A DNA stretch of 64,000 nt from Melampsora larici-populina 98AG31 (Eukaryota > Basidiomycota > Pucciniomycetes > Pucciniales > Melampsoraceae), in NCBI RefSeq assembly GCF_000204055.1, contig NW_006768826.1, positions 199,508 through 263,507 of the forward strand, in the 5' to 3' direction. The position numbers were made by a program, and so were the translations under genes. Below, one piece after another: positions 35,882 to 51,792 of this stretch (position 1 is the stretch's first letter; the number at the start of each line of letters is the position of its first letter). The notes under the pieces are model-generated. The model had not been told where the DNA came from and did not search any database. It was given only the letters and a program-made list of their open reading frames with translations.

Positions 35882-36943
35882 ACTATTGAGCTTGTTTTCT
35901 TCCCATTGTACTATAAGACGATCAGTCTACCATACGTATTTTCCGAACTTTGAGGTGGAACTTTCTCATTGTGTGCTTTTATGCAATTAGTAATAGTGAT
36001 CAATTGCATAACCATGACGAAATCAGCATCTGAGATTTGCTTGACAGTTACACTTGATTTCTTTGCAAAAAAGTTTTGCGTCGCCGCGGCCTAGTGCTGA
36101 CACGACATTTCAGTAGCACTCGCCCCACCCTTCTTCGCGTGAGGCAGAAACTTTTATGTTGCTAACGAGTGTGTGAGACTGTCAATGAGTGATTCTATAA
36201 GATGAGGTGTTGTCATAAAGTGTTCCTTCAGCGGCTACAAAAATTTTCTCTCAGAACTAATATATCGGCCTGCATGCTGTAGAAAAAGTGAGTTATGCCA
36301 CTAGTTGAAAAATGTCAGGGTTATCTTTCAGAGTCTACGGACACCTACCACAGCTCTCGAAGGATGTTTAAAAGTGTTATTTGAGAAAACACGATGTGAT
36401 CTTTCTTTTTGGTAGTTTTTCATCATTCGTTGTTCAGATTTTCTTATGCCATTCAAAAAGATTACCAACCTCAAAACAAATCCAAGACAATCACATCTTC
36501 ACTTCCAATGTTTCTCTTACTTACAAAAATCATTCTATAGCTCTATGACTCTGTGACTCATAAATGTAATCAAAAGAACTCAAACTTGAATTTCCATTCG
36601 AATTCAAATACCAACCCTTCAATTATATACCTATGTGCATTTCAACTACTGATACACAACCTTCAACTATAAACTCCACAAACCCAACTTACATCTCTTC
36701 CTACCAACTTTAACGTGTTCAATAAATGTAACAAAAAGAAAGAAAAATTTTAAAGCATCAAACTCTCCATAAATCCAAGATGTTTTCAATTCGAAAATGG
36801 ATCAAAACTTTCAAAAAAAACAATGCAACTGATTTTCTACTATTCTACAAAAAAACCCTTCTTTAATTCCACAACCAATCAAACCCATCCCAAAAAATCC
36901 ATCTCACAAAAAAAACAATACAACTAAATCTAAACCACTTCAT
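35882..36943. other. 3' spacer between converging NOP2 and YOS9
   Basis: AT-rich, includes both 3' UTRs. Cytosine-rich, A-rich strings dominate from 36450 onward on the plus strand. No gene seen. Confidence 0.6.
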
Positions 36944-39161
36944 TTATTTACTTTTTTCATCTTTTTCATCTTCTTCTTTCACCTCAAACTTATTCGAATA
37001 CATAGAAACCATCTTCCCATGTCCACTCTCTTTCCACTCCTTCAACTCCTCACCCTTTGTTTTCTTCACCTTCTTCGTTCCTTTCCCACCTCCACTTCCA
37101 CTTCCCGATTTCTTTCTACTCTTACGTGTTTTAGTCGTAGGTATCTTACTAGACTCTTGTAAAGCAGCAATCAATTCAGATAACGGACGAGCTGGTCTAG
37201 CTTGTGCTCCTCCTACTGCTCCTGCTACTGCTCCTCCTTCATCCCTTAAGTCTCGTAATACTGCTCCTAAGGATTCACGTAATGCTTTGGTTAATTCTTC
37301 AAGTGTAGGTGGTGTTGCTCCTTCGCCTCCTGCAGGGTTTCCTCCTGGTAGAATGTTTCGATTCGGAGTTCTTCCTGGTTGACCGGTACTCCCAGTGGCT
37401 TGTCCAGCTACTCGCTCGCCTGTCGTATCACCACCAGTCGCAGTCCTAGGCCGTACCTGTGGTCCGTTCTCATCCATGTAGATTTGACCGGTATCGGTGT
37501 CGAAGAAAACTGTGATAGGATCCATGACCACAGCTCCAGGATCTTCCGTATCACTCTTGGCTTCAGTTGGCTTTGAATCGGATGAAGATTTAGCCGAGGA
37601 GTCAGCTGGAGTCTTAGGACCATTAGTGCCATCAAGTACGATTTGTTCGGAAGACGTCGGATCCGGTTGACTCTTATTTTCGTCTGACTCTGATGAACTA
37701 GACTCTTCGGCCGGTTGGGTCGACTGTTGAGGTTCAAGTAAAGCCGCCTGAGCAGAATGAAGAGCAGCTTCATCAATCGCCTTTTGATGTTTCTTTTCTT
37801 CAAGTTCTTGAGCCAAGGCAGCATCATGAGCCGCTTTCTTCTTAGCCTTTTCCGTCTCACTCGTTTTCCATTTCTCTAAATCTTCATCACTCAGAATCGG
37901 TCGACATTCAATCTTTCCACTATCATCTGAACCACCCAGACTGGCTTTCCGATCACCACCACCATCTAAAAACAGAGGCTCTGAACATAACCTAGGTGTA
38001 TGGATCACCAAGAGATATTCGCACAAGGCAGTTTCTCTGAGTAATGCAATATGATCAGTACCCACTGTTGAACAATGAAATTGAACTTCTACTGCTCGTG
38101 GTTTGCCTGTCATATCACATATCGTACCTCCTTCCCAGCGTTGGACCAAGTACCGTTTCTGCTCAAGTTCATCCTCATCTCCATCCCCCTCTCCCGAAAG
38201 ATCTTGACCAGCCGCCGCAGCCGCAATATCATCCGTCACCGTATCAGCCAAACCAGTGACCAAAGGAGTGTTGGAGAACCGATTCCGACCTAAGGAGGTT
38301 AACTCGCCTTGAGATGAAAGAGATGTAGGAGCTTGTAGAGTGCCTTCGACTTTAGCTTGATGATTTGGATGTTGTGGATGATTTACATGTAGTCCTAACA
38401 CAAACACATCTTGGGTTGGATCTTCATGTGGATGATTATGACCAGGGATCATAACAGCATGAAATTGTCGAATTTCACCTTGTCCACTAAACCCCAACCC
38501 AACCAAACCGATTCGATAAGTTTTAAGCAAACCAAAGTTAAAAGAAGAAAAGGGTTGGATGATCAAACTCAACTAGCAAAAAGAATAAGTAAACCATCCT
38601 AGTCTTGTATAAATACAATGATCCTTCAAAGCCTCTAAAAGAACTAATCCATTCTTTAAACCTTCTTGTTCTGCTTTCGCTTTAGCTTGACGTTTGAGTT
38701 GATCATCTGCTTTAGATAATTCAGAAACAGGTTTTGGACGTTTGATGATCGGTTTGGAATCGGCTATTGGTGGGACTGCACAGAGAAATGCTTGACCGGT
38801 TGTTGTACGCATAAGTGTTTGACGATAAGCTATTGGAGTCTAAAATTGAATGAAAAACCAAAAATGAGTATGTGAATTAGAGTTAAGATTAAGAAATTGA
38901 ACCCACTTTTGGAACTTCATCAGATCGGTCTGGAGTATCTAAAACAGTTAATCCATGAGTTGGATCTGGTTGATTTGATGTAGTAAGATTCGAAAGTAAA
39001 TGAATAGCAGTCGAATTAACAATAGCTGAATTCCAATCTTGTAAGTTTACAGAGTATTTTGGATAAGCTAATAAGTCTTGTGGTGAATGAGATGAGAGTG
39101 ATTGGATTGGTTGATGATAGATTGAGTGGATTAGGTAAAGTAATGGTAGTGAGTTTTTCAT
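36944..39161 (-). CDS. YOS9: ERAD lectin of the OS-9/Yos9 family
   Basis: Three exons on the minus strand, 39161-38907, 38839-38574 and 38486-36944, give 687 aa. The N-terminus MKNSLPLLYLIHSIYHQP is a plausible signal peptide. The MRH lectin domain begins with CIYTRLGWFTYSFCYGQGE and IRQFHAVMIPG, and continues with RYLVQRWEGGTICDMTGK and ETALCEYLLVIHTPRLC, carrying the Trp pair and the Gln, Arg, Glu and Tyr expected to bind mannose. Family members read trimmed N-glycans on misfolded ER proteins and pass them to the Hrd1 ligase. The C-terminal half is a long Glu/Ser/Lys-rich tail ending EEDEKDEKSK with no HDEL-type retention signal, so ER retention would have to depend on partners. Divergent from RIX7. 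Confidence 0.9.
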
Positions 39162-39443
39162 TGTTTTTGTTTGGTTGATGATGGGTTTTGGGTATTGATT
39201 GATTGATTTGTTTTAGTTTGAGAATAACATCTTTTGGTTTGAAGTTGATTAGTTGATGATTGATGATTGATGGTTGCAGAGAGTGATCAAGGGAATGGAT
39301 GAGAATGAGTTATTATGAGGTGTAAATTGAGTTGATATGTAGTATGCTTATATGAAGTGATATCTTTCTAATCAGATTATTAAGATTTCTTTGTCATTCA
39401 CATTTCTTTTTTTTTTGATTTTGATAACTTCAATCAGATAAGA
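39162..39443. promoter_or_regulatory. Shared divergent promoter of YOS9 and RIX7
   Basis: 282 bp between two outward-facing start codons, with TTGATTGATTGATTTG runs on one side and a T-rich tract just before the RIX7 ATG. Confidence 0.55.
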
Positions 39444-42114
<2,671 letters not shown>

Positions 42115-43088
42115 GAAATCATCATTCTTGTAGGCCTTTGAGTCTTACTCTAATTAATTAGATTAATGTAAAGGGGTTCTGACTCTTGGGTTTCTTTTTT
42201 GACGTCCTAGAAAATAGATTCATTTGGAGCATGTACTACATCACTTGTCGGATCAAGAACATTATACCAAACATGATGAATTGATCAATCCAAATACCAA
42301 CTTAAGAACCGCCGCATTTTCATTTCCTTTTTGACGTTTTCTTGTTTTAATTTAAAAAAAGTATCATATACCTTACAAAACCTTTGATTGTTTCTGAAAT
42401 CAATGATATATTTCAGTGGCCTGAGTGAGAGTCCAAAAAAGTGATCTTGAGCACGGCCATTAGAACGGACACAAAGTCAACTGATCATATAGGAGATGTG
42501 CTCACAACAAAAGCTTATTTAGTTAAATAGAGTTATATTTCCTATACTTTTTCAAGTATTTTTGATGATAGATACACACATACATGACTTTAAGCAACTT
42601 TATCTACAACAGATCTTGAGTTAAACTGATTCCCTATCGGGCGATCTGTTTTCAACATATATATACAAACCTCTACGATTTTTTTTCTTGATCCTAAAGA
42701 AAAGACCATTAAGCTTTGTGAGGGGAGGGTGAGATGCTAGGGATTAATTCTAACAAGCCTAAGGGCCAGGCTTATATATACAATCTCAAATATAAAGATA
42801 CTCATACATACATACACTTTACATCAGTTTTATTTCGAGTGTTACATGGATGATTTTCTCTTTAGTTCATACGAAAAGAATACAATACAAAAAACTGAAC
42901 GAGTCCATACAGTTACAATCTTGATCATTCAGTTTATAAACTAGAAATTCGTCCAGTCAGAAGCTGTGTAGCAAAACGTTCGAAAATGTTGTACAGAAGA
43001 TACCTCGTATCTCGGTCAAGTTCTTACTTGAAGTTGATCCAGTACTTTACCAAAAAAAAAGCTCTTCATTATCATCCGAGCATTCTCA
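42115..43088. other. 3' spacer between converging RIX7 and the bZIP gene
   Basis: AT-rich with several TATATATA runs (42655-42665, 42772-42779). No gene was seen. Confidence 0.55.
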
Positions 43089-43904
43089 TCATCTAAGTGA
43101 AACGTTCTTAAGTCGTTGTGCTTGTGATCCGTCTCTTCGAATACCTGTAGTAGTAGGACGTGGTGGTAAGCCTAGAAGAGTTAGAACCGGTCGTGCTACG
43201 GTTGGTAAGCTAATCGATAATTGTGCTAAGATTAAAGCTGGAATGTTTTGTCGTAAGAAATCATTTTCGGCCTGTAGACTAATGGGGATCCCGAAGATTA
43301 TTGAAAACTTGCATCAGTGTTTTTTTGTATGATAACTTAAGGAGCTTTTAACTTTCTTACCTCTCGATCAGTACACACATTTGTTTGTTCTCTTCTGTTC
43401 GGATCACCAAGGTTTCTTCATTCTCTTTTGATTGTCTATCTTTACGTTCACGAAAATTACGTTGAGCTCTAAAAAAGAAAAACTCCAGAAGAAAAGAAGA
43501 AATAAGTTTTGAAGGAATTTGAAGAAAAAAGTCATGCAATCTAGTCAAAAAAAATCTCACGCTCGATTCTGAGCCTTTCTTTTCTCACTAGTCAGTTTCG
43601 TATTCGTATTCTGATTCTGATGATCATTTGGTACATTATCATCTTGACTCTGTGATTCAAAGAAATGATCTCCCGATTCTTCACTTCCACTCGTAGTAGC
43701 CGTGAATCCAGAATGACGTTTTTGATGTCTTTGAAGTGAATCAGATTGAGGTAAAGCTTGGGGTGGATGAATCGAATGGATCGAATCACAAGGTTGGAAT
43801 CCTGGGTCTTGAAATCTAACTCTTTCATCAAATGAAAACCCACTGGAAAATGGATGACATGAAGTTGGAGAATTGAAATGGGTGGAGATGTGGGAGAGAT
43901 CCAT
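43089..43904 (-). CDS. bZIP transcription factor (AP-1/Pap1-like basic region)
   Basis: Exons on the minus strand, 43904-43561, 43468-43361 and 43278-43089, give 213 aa from the ATG at 43904. The basic region is KRKAQNRAAQRNFRERKDR, the fungal AP-1 type, and straddles the first intron. The zipper continues through LVIRTEENKQMCVLIESLQ and AENDFLRQNIPALILAQ with heptad-spaced hydrophobics, including an ILxQN-like Asn. The tail ends IRRDGSQAQRLKNVSLR. No C-terminal cysteine cluster of oxidative-stress Yap1 type is present. A further upstream exon with ATG at 44058 (MDSLMNSNVSNN) could be joined in frame by an intron, so the true N-terminus is uncertain. Expected to bind DNA as a dimer in the nucleus. 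Confidence 0.87.
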
Positions 43905-44488
43905 CGGATTGGTTCGGTTTGTAAACGTTTGGGCTGAAAAAAATCGTCATTGACAAAGTCAGTTTTTTTCATGTTAAGCTTTTATAATAAGGTATCAAAG
44001 GAACAATGAATCCTGCTTCACGATTGTTTGAGACATTTGAATTCATTAATGAGTCCATCTTCTTGAATCCACTTGATTGTTGGTTTTTAAGTTGAAGTCT
44101 GATAAGATAATCGAAATTGAAGTTTAATGATAAAAATCATTCATCAGTTTCTTGATCTTAACAAGATATCAAGTCTTGTATAGTTTAGTGATGTAGTTTG
44201 AGTTTACTTACTTCCTCTTCCTCCTCTATACCTCTCCCTTGACCAATCCTGGGTTGAGTTGTTGATCAGCTCTTTGAAGTCCAGTTCAAATTCCAATCGG
44301 TTTACTCGCGGCTCGGGTAAGACACCGTGCCTGGAAGCTCGGTACTCTCGGTCCGGGGTGAGAATTGAGTTTGTTGAAGTTGATGGCGATCATTATCTTT
44401 GAAAGTTATCAAAGTTTTATCATCGTCTTTTAAACTTATCTCTTCTCGAACACTCAACCTTACTGAATTACCGAATCAAGATCCTTCG
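43905..44488. promoter_or_regulatory. Shared divergent promoter of the bZIP gene and SPF45
   Basis: 584 bp between the two annotated starts. It may contain an extra first exon of the bZIP gene (44058 region). A GC-richer patch at 44300-44360 (CTCGCGGCTCGGG, CGGTCCGGGG) contrasts with the AT-rich rest. Confidence 0.5.
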
Positions 44489-47433
44489 ATGAGTTTCAAA
44501 TTCGGATCATCCGCTGGAGGAACAGGATCCAACTCTGGCGGTGGTGGCGGTCTTTATGCTGGAATCGCTCTAGGTGGTAAAAAGAACCCTGAAGAACCTA
44601 CACCCACTTCACTCGATCCTCGACCTGAAGCATCAAATGCAGACAAAACAAAATCCGATATCAATCAAGAAGTAGTGGAAGCCACCAGAGAGGGAACTTC
44701 TGCCGAACCTGAAAAGTCAAAAGGTGAATCAAACTCTTAAAATCAATTCAGCATAATCTTTGATCTTGCTGGGAAACTCATCAAGGCCCTCCTCTTCCCT
44801 TGCTCGATATTGTGGCAATCCAAACTTTAGCCTCCTCGTGGTCCTCCTCACTTCGTTTCGCACCTGTGATCCGCAAGCCGGCCGTCAAATCTTCGACCTC
44901 TAAACCTTTTGCTGTTCCTTTTGCCAACCTCACGGGTTCGAAATCAACGAGCACCGCTTCTGCTTTTGCACCTGACGAAGATGAAGAACCAGCTACATCT
45001 AATCCCAACCCTCGTACAATGCATATTCCAGGAAGAGCAAAGGTAGCCTTAACAGCTGCGCCAGTGAATGCCGGTCCTTCTAAAGCTCCTAGTGTCTTTG
45101 CTCGTAAAGGTGGATTCTTAGCGGCTCATGCTCCAGAAAGGATTCCGGGTGGACCTTCTTTCAATCCAACCAATCCCGCCTCAACAGCTCCTTCACTCAA
45201 AGATAAGGTTGATTCTGGTATTCCTGGACTTCAACATAGTCTTCCGGCAATCTTGGCTCAGACCACTACATTAAAAGGCTTAGTTCCTACTCTTCCTGGA
45301 TCAGCACCTAAATTCCTTAAGAGAAAGTTGGACCAACCACCCCCCTTAACGTTACCGGATGAAGAACTAGGTGGTGGTGGTGGTGGGGGAGACGTCAATG
45401 GGTTTGGTCAATCTGAAATTGGTCGTAAGATGGCACTCAGAGCGGCTCGCATGTCAAAAAAGGTATCATTCCACTAAACTCCATCAGTTTATTCAATTCG
45501 CATGACATCTAAAAATCTTTGTCCTTTTCGATTCGTAGAATAAGAAAAAAGGCAAAGCTCGTGAAGTCGATCCTGCCATTCTTTTCCTAGAAGATTATGA
45601 TCCTGCTCGACCCAATGACTACGTATGCATCTATACGATCCAATTTACTCAAATAGCTTGATGATCAAGACCATGGGCTTATCCTCGACATTCTTCCATT
45701 TCATTCTCATACTCTGTCACCATCGCTCAGACTGAGTGGATGAACTTTACTAAACGTCGAAGAGAGCAAAGGAGAGAGGCCCTTCGCCTCGAACGTGAAC
45801 ATCAACGTCGTAAAGAGCGTGAAGAGCTGACTGAAAGCTCAGTTTATAGTTCTGATGATGACGCAAGCGTTAGCGATGATGCTCCGGCCCCAGCTAAGGG
45901 TCAGTAACACATTTTACAAAAACTTACAACTATAGTGTATTTTTATCTGATATCATTTTGGGCTTGTAGGAAAATTCTTTGCTCCGCCATCCGACTACAA
46001 TGCCCCTCGACCCGATGATCCTGACGTAGCATCGACTGCTGGCTCAAGTATGGTTGAACCTCGTCGCCAGACAGGGGATGACGCATATGCTCGTCGAGTT
46101 GCTCTATCGCAGGGCGTACCTTATAGCCAGCCTTTACCATCATCTAATACTGCAGATGTCTCCGTATCTGGCACTGCACCTCCTTCAGACTCTGTACCCA
46201 CCGGATTTCCGTCCGTTTCTATTGCAGAAGCGCAGGCACGAGCTAAAAGTATTGCCGAACGTCTTCAGCACCTTCGGGAAGAGGGTGAACAGGATCCTGC
46301 TGCCGCACCGACCGCAGGACCGGTTGTACCACCCCCCTTGAGACCGACAGCGACATTGGAAGAGGCGCAAGCCAAGGCTCGTTTGATTGCGGCAAAATTA
46401 GCGGCCTTGAGTGGTGGTGGTGGTCCGATTGCTACAACTGAAATGGCGGCTGCTGCTCCTCAGCCGTCTGGGTCGAACGCAGAAGGCTCACAAGCTCCTA
46501 ATGAGTCTGGTAACAAAGCGTCAGTAACAAATTATCATTGTATCATTTTCTCCATGTTGCGCTTTGCATCAATAATTCTCTCTTGACCCTCCACGTGGCT
46601 CAAATTAAGATACTCTTTGTTTATCTAGACCTGGCCAGCCAGACTTTGCGCGCCGGTTGATGGACAAGTATGGTTGGAAAGAAGGACAAGGTCTTGGTGC
46701 GTCCGAGTCAGGTCGGACAAGTATCCTGACCGTTGCAGCCGCTCCTGCGCACTCTGGTAAGAAGAATAAGCACACATCTGAGATCGGGCCTGGACCTGTT
46801 CCTACGATTGGAAAGGGTAGAGGTGTGGTGATTGATGAGGCGAAGGCTCAAAGGGATCGAGAAGAAAAGGAACGATATGGTGAACCGACTCGAGTGGTTT
46901 ATCTTACTAATGTGGTGGCGGTAGATGAAGTGGATGATGAACTTTCACATGAAATCGGTCTGTTAGAATTTCTTAAGCCTTGTGAACCTCTTACTCGACC
47001 AGACCTTGTGTCCTTCCCTACCTTATCCTTCTTGATGTGATCTTCCAGAACTCTGTTTTTTTTTTCTTTTTTGGATATTGAAGACTAACTCTTTTACTTA
47101 CTCTGTATGTTTTTCGAAAATCTATAGCCGAGGAAGCTGGAAAACATGGGATTGTTGAACGTTGTTTTGTTAGAATTGTTCAAAAACCTTTGGATGATCC
47201 ATCTGAAGCCGTTAGAGTCTTTATTATCTTTTCGGGTTTGGTGGGAGCTTGGAAAGCTGTGAAGACATTTGATGGAAGGTTTTTTGGTGGTCGTACAATT
47301 CGAGCTAGGTCAGTTTTGTTTACTTTACTCAAGGATACCGCATTTGATTAAAGTGTTCTTTACGTCACTTCTGTGATCTTGTAAAAGATTTTTTTCCGAA
47401 AATAAACTTACTTTGGGCGAATGGGATTCCTGA
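44489..47433 (+). CDS. Splicing factor 45 (SPF45/RBM17) with G-patch and UHM-type RRM
   Basis: Eight exons: 44489-44723, 44831-45462, 45539-45622, 45731-45899, 45970-46519, 46629-46957, 47128-47308, 47388-47433; 741 aa in frame. Recognised parts in order: WSSSLRFAPVIRKP near residue 80; FLEDYDPARPNDY then a KRRREQRREALRLEREHQRR charged helix, both as in RBM17; the G-patch ARRLMDKYGWKEGQGLG; and the C-terminal RRM of UHM type (PTRVVYLTNVV, EEAGKHGIVERCFVRI, FDGRFFGGRTIRARFF). RBM17/SPF45 acts in spliceosomal 3' splice-site choice through its UHM. It is longer than the human protein (about 400 aa) because of Ala/Pro/Ser-rich inserts. Start is the ATG of MSFKFGSSAGG. The short last exon is supported by the RRM end. 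Confidence 0.93.
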
Positions 47434-48834
47434 TTGAACAAAACTCGCCTCAAGTATGATGAAGTGATGTGATTCGATTTGATATCTTTTGGTTTTTTGG
47501 TCTATGTTGAATTTGTTTTTATGTTAGATGGGGCTGATGGCTGATGGCTGATCAGCATGAAGTGGTAGAAATGACTTTAGGAAGTGGTCAAGGATATTGG
47601 TATTTGATGTTTGAGGCATAATAAGTTTTAATTGCAATTATGTGTTGAAGTGAAAAGGTTGGAGAATGATTGTAAATGTGCTTTAAGTTCGACTAGACTT
47701 CTTAGATCTTTGAAAGATCAGAACCCATGGGGATTTGAATTAAGAATACAATGTTATGTTTTTTCTAATGCTCTTTAGCTTCTTTCTCGGCCAAAGCAAT
47801 AATGATCACAATGAGATTCTCAAAAACAGTCTACAATCTCCACAAAAGAACCTTGGCCTTCCACAATCAATATGAACTGTTCAAGCAACCTTTTCAAAGA
47901 AGTGCCCGCTTGACAAGGTAATTAAATAGATCTTCAAACAGATTAGATCTTTGTAGTCTTGAGAGCTTGGGTTTATACTCAATGCCTTGCCAAACCTTGT
48001 TGCGCAGAACTAAGGGAAAAGTTGTAAACATTTGACACTTCACAGGTATGTTGAAGGCTTGAAATGAGATAAAAGCAAAGATTTATGAGGAAGGTTAGTT
48101 GTACAATCACTCAACAAGTCATCAGAAATAAACACATTGAATTGAGAAAGAAAAGTTGCCTTGGAGGATTTTTTTGTGAAACAATGATTGTGGAGTAGCT
48201 GCTTTGATGGTGTTTCATTTGTGAAGCAAAATGGATCATATCCACAGGGGGGGGAATATGAGCTCACATTGATGTGAGCAGAGTAAGTTTGGTGGTTTCT
48301 CCAAGCTATCTTCCAGTTTGTTTCCAGATTTCCGCTAAAGCGGATGAAGAATATCCAAGCTGGCTTTGGAGTTTGATTGAACCTGATGGGTGCTGGGAAA
48401 TCTGATCTGATGAACCTCTCAGATCTATTAGACGTGAACTCAATAGAGAAAATCAAAATAAGATTAGGTAAAGTTTTTCTGAACTTCTTTCTCTTTTTGA
48501 TCTCGTTCATGTCAGCGTAAATTTCAATTTGGATCTGTGCTATCTGTGCCTCCTCGCTTTCAAACTTTACGACATCCTCATCATTTCTGGTCCCTTGGCC
48601 CATTGTCTGTTGTTTTGAATGCACCAACAGAGTCTCGATTGCGCCTTCTCAACACGTAAACTCAGGTGATACGCTCGTCTTGATTGAATCGTCACGTTCT
48701 CGATACCAAAGCTTTGGTAGGATCGATCTTCGAGAGACGATCTATAGCTCATTACATATAGCTTCTCAGCTCTCAGCTCTCTCCTCTACTTTGATTGCCT
48801 TGAAGATACGGCCAGCATTTGCTCGTGTACCAAG
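47434..48834. other. Spacer with one unassigned open frame
   Basis: The minus-strand frame 48603-48040 (187 codons from its ATG, MGQGTRNDEDVVKFESEE) has a charged start and a nondescript remainder without domains. It ends upstream of the F-box gene in divergent orientation. I would not rely on it as a gene. Confidence 0.35.
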
Positions 48835-50560
48835 ATGACATCCTCTTGTTGCACAGCTCAGCTTGCGCTCTGGCGCGAGATCGTCTCTAAATGTCACCAG
48901 GAGACGAAGCCAGTGAACCAGCATCTCGATTTTATTCGCAAGCGTTTCGATGAACTTGACTCGGAAGGTTTCATTTGGTCCAAACAATCAATCCTTGGGA
49001 TCTTTCTTCAACTCGGTCTATCAGAAAGCCCTATTGATTCTTCCGCATCTGTTAACCAAACAACCGAATCTCACGTTCGCCCAACGGTTAAAATTCCATT
49101 TGACGGAGTTGAAGAAGATACTGGAGACAAGGGATTACGAAACACATCGCATGCTGTAGGTCTCATGGACCTACCGATTGAAGTCTTTAACAACATACTC
49201 GAAAAGCTTGATTGCCTGGCTGAGTCCGAAAAACAGCAAATAACATTCAAAAAGCAATCAGCCCTCGTGATGATCACTGCCATTCCAAGTGTCCGGGAGC
49301 CCTATAAGACCTACTTGCACCGAAATTCACCAATCTTGAATCTTACTCAAACCTTTTCGCTGACTTCGCGCGAGATATACAGACGTTGTGAACCATGGCT
49401 ATGGCGAGTGAGTCATCTTCAGATCGACTGTTTAAGGGGGCAAAGATTTCTAATCATGTTCAAACACTTGTCATGCTCGTCAGAAACTGCAGTTCCCTTC
49501 TAGCCATCCAGCGCCAATAGATCTATGGACAGAAGATATTCTCCTCAAACGAGGTTCCCATGTCCGATCTTTAACACTTACTCTCTCCGAAAACTGCAAG
49601 AAACCTTTGGACGAATTTGCAGATTATGATCCGTTCTACGACAATCTGATCCCTATGTGCAAAGTTACCCCTCAGCCGATCTCACCAAAAAACATCCGAG
49701 ACTTGATCATTCGGTGCCCAAACATTTCTACGCTGAATCTTTGTAATAAACATGAAGAAGACGATGAAGACGTGGGTAGAACCGATGCTTTCTTATCAGA
49801 TCTAGTTCCACTCTTATCAAGTCTTAAACAACTTCAGCATTTGAAGCTGCACGATGAATATGGCAAAACAATTATGACAGACTTTCCGGCGAAAGTTGTT
49901 GGTAGTCTACCATTGCTCAAGTCGCTTATAATCCGTGCACGCACATCATCTGGAAATCAGCAAACAGTTGGTGATGCTTCCTTGGGATACAATCTATCCA
50001 AACTTAAATATCTATCACGACTGGAATTATGGGCCAATGAAGATATAGATGAAACATGGTGTCTCTATGATTGGCCAAGGACAATCACACATCTTAGACT
50101 TATCAGATGTCGTTCATTATCATTCAGTTCGGCACTTAGGGTCATTCGCCACATTTCACCTTACCTGACTACACTCGAGCTTGATTTCACCAACGATCAA
50201 GATGATGACGGCTTTGACATCGACCCTAACTGGGATCCTCAAAGCCATCCAGTGTTTCCATCTCTAACCTACCTGGACCTTTCGACTCATGAGCCTCGTT
50301 CTCTGCTCAGCTTCCAAGAATGTAAAACTTTACTTCATCTCAAATGGCACTTTAACACATTAGATCATATCAGGTCCCTGGATGGAATTCTAAGGAAAGC
50401 TACTTGGCCTTATCTCAAGGAATTGTCTATACGCTTTGGACCTGCTGCAAGGTCATCTGATGTTCAAAATCAAGAATGGGCCGATCAATTAGTCGCGATA
50501 GCAACTTTTTGCAAACAACACAATGTTAAATCGAAAATGTGCCGGCTCATAGATCGTTGA
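48835..50560 (+). CDS. F-box-like protein with leucine-rich C-terminal region
   Basis: Two exons, 48835-49407 and 49484-50560, joined at a codon boundary (WLWR|KLQFPSS), give 549 aa. The F-box-like segment is VGLMDLPIEVFNNILEKLD near residue 107, extended by NLTQTFSLTSREIYRRCEP and WLWRKLQF, the second half of the fungal F-box. The C-terminal 350 residues contain irregular leucine-rich units (LSSLKQLQHLKLHDEYG, YLSRLELWANED, ITHLRLIRCRSL, LTYLDLSTHEP, LLHLKWHFNTL). It is presumably a substrate adaptor for an SCF ubiquitin ligase; substrate unknown. No SKP1-binding test is possible from sequence, and the F-box is preceded by an unusual N-terminal 100 residues (RKRFDELDSEGFIW). Confidence 0.8.
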
Positions 50561-51692
50561 TTTGGATGTTGGGAAATATTTGAGGTCTTATGGTAGAGTT
50601 TTGTATTTTCCAATCCCAGATTTATGATGTCCATCAGGAATTTCACATGGAATGACTTTTCCGATACTCAACTTGCCTTGTTTGTGTAAGTACTGTCAAC
50701 CCCGAGTTAATGAACACATGTTAGATTGAACTTTGCTACTTAACCTTCTCCTTTCCATAACATATATGATAATTGTACTGTTCTTGATCACTGCTTCAAA
50801 ATTGTATATAAAATCAATCTCTTCAGATTTCTTATGCACCAAAGACCAAGAAAGTGGGGCAGACTCCTGATATCTAATCATGTGCAACTTATCAACATTC
50901 AGGCAGGCTAAAAAGCACAAAAAAAGAGTTCTCAAACTGTAAAACCCAACAGAAAGGTGATGCAGAAAAACAGATAGATTAAATAAAAAATCACACAAAA
51001 GGCATTTTGAAAAAGTGCTGTTTTCAGAAACTGAGTTTCAACTTCAATTTACGTAATCTTGCGCATGAGCTTTTGGTTCACATAATTCCTCAATCAGGCA
51101 AGTTTTCATTTTGTAGATATACCACATAATTTTGTTGGTTGGGTTAAGTTTGTTCAACAGTTCAACTACATATATTCAACCAATCATCCCATTGCCAACC
51201 CCGAACACATGAAATAATCTAACAATTCAATCACAAACATATCATAATGATTGCCAATGAATCCATATGGGAAGCTATCCGGAAGGATTTTTTTATAAAT
51301 ATAAAGGGGAATTATTGAAAGTATTCATCTTGTATTTTTATTCTCCAATCAAATAAGCTAAGGTCCTCATGGAATATTGTATGTCAGCTCAAATGCCTGC
51401 AAACTGCTTGAAATCACATTGATGTATAAAAGTTTTACAATGATGATGGCATGACTGACTTGTGTATGTAATGAAGAAGGGAATTACTAGAAAAAATTTT
51501 AGAGGTAATGAGATGATAGATTCAAAATAGAAAGAATCTTATAGGGTGGAGCAAATAGTACATGTTCTTCAAACTTCATCAGACCATCTTTATCATGAAA
51601 GTACTAGGCTACACCCAAGTTACCAAGTGCCATGTACCTTGAACTTGGAATCTGGATTCTGATTTTGAACAATTAGGGGATACAAAGTAGAC
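50561..51692. other. AT-rich spacer up to the assembly gap
   Basis: No gene or clear repeat seen. A 100-codon frame at 50998-50696 has no domain. Confidence 0.5.
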
Positions 51693-51792
51693 NNNNNNNN
51701 NNNNNNNNNNNNNNNNNNNNNNNNNNNNNNNNNNNNNNNNNNNNNNNNNNNNNNNNNNNNNNNNNNNNNNNNNNNNNNNNNNNNNNNNNNNN
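51693..51792. other. Assembly gap, 100 N
   Basis: Exactly 100 N. It abuts the left arm of a foldback repeat, a likely cause of the assembly break. Confidence 0.99.
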
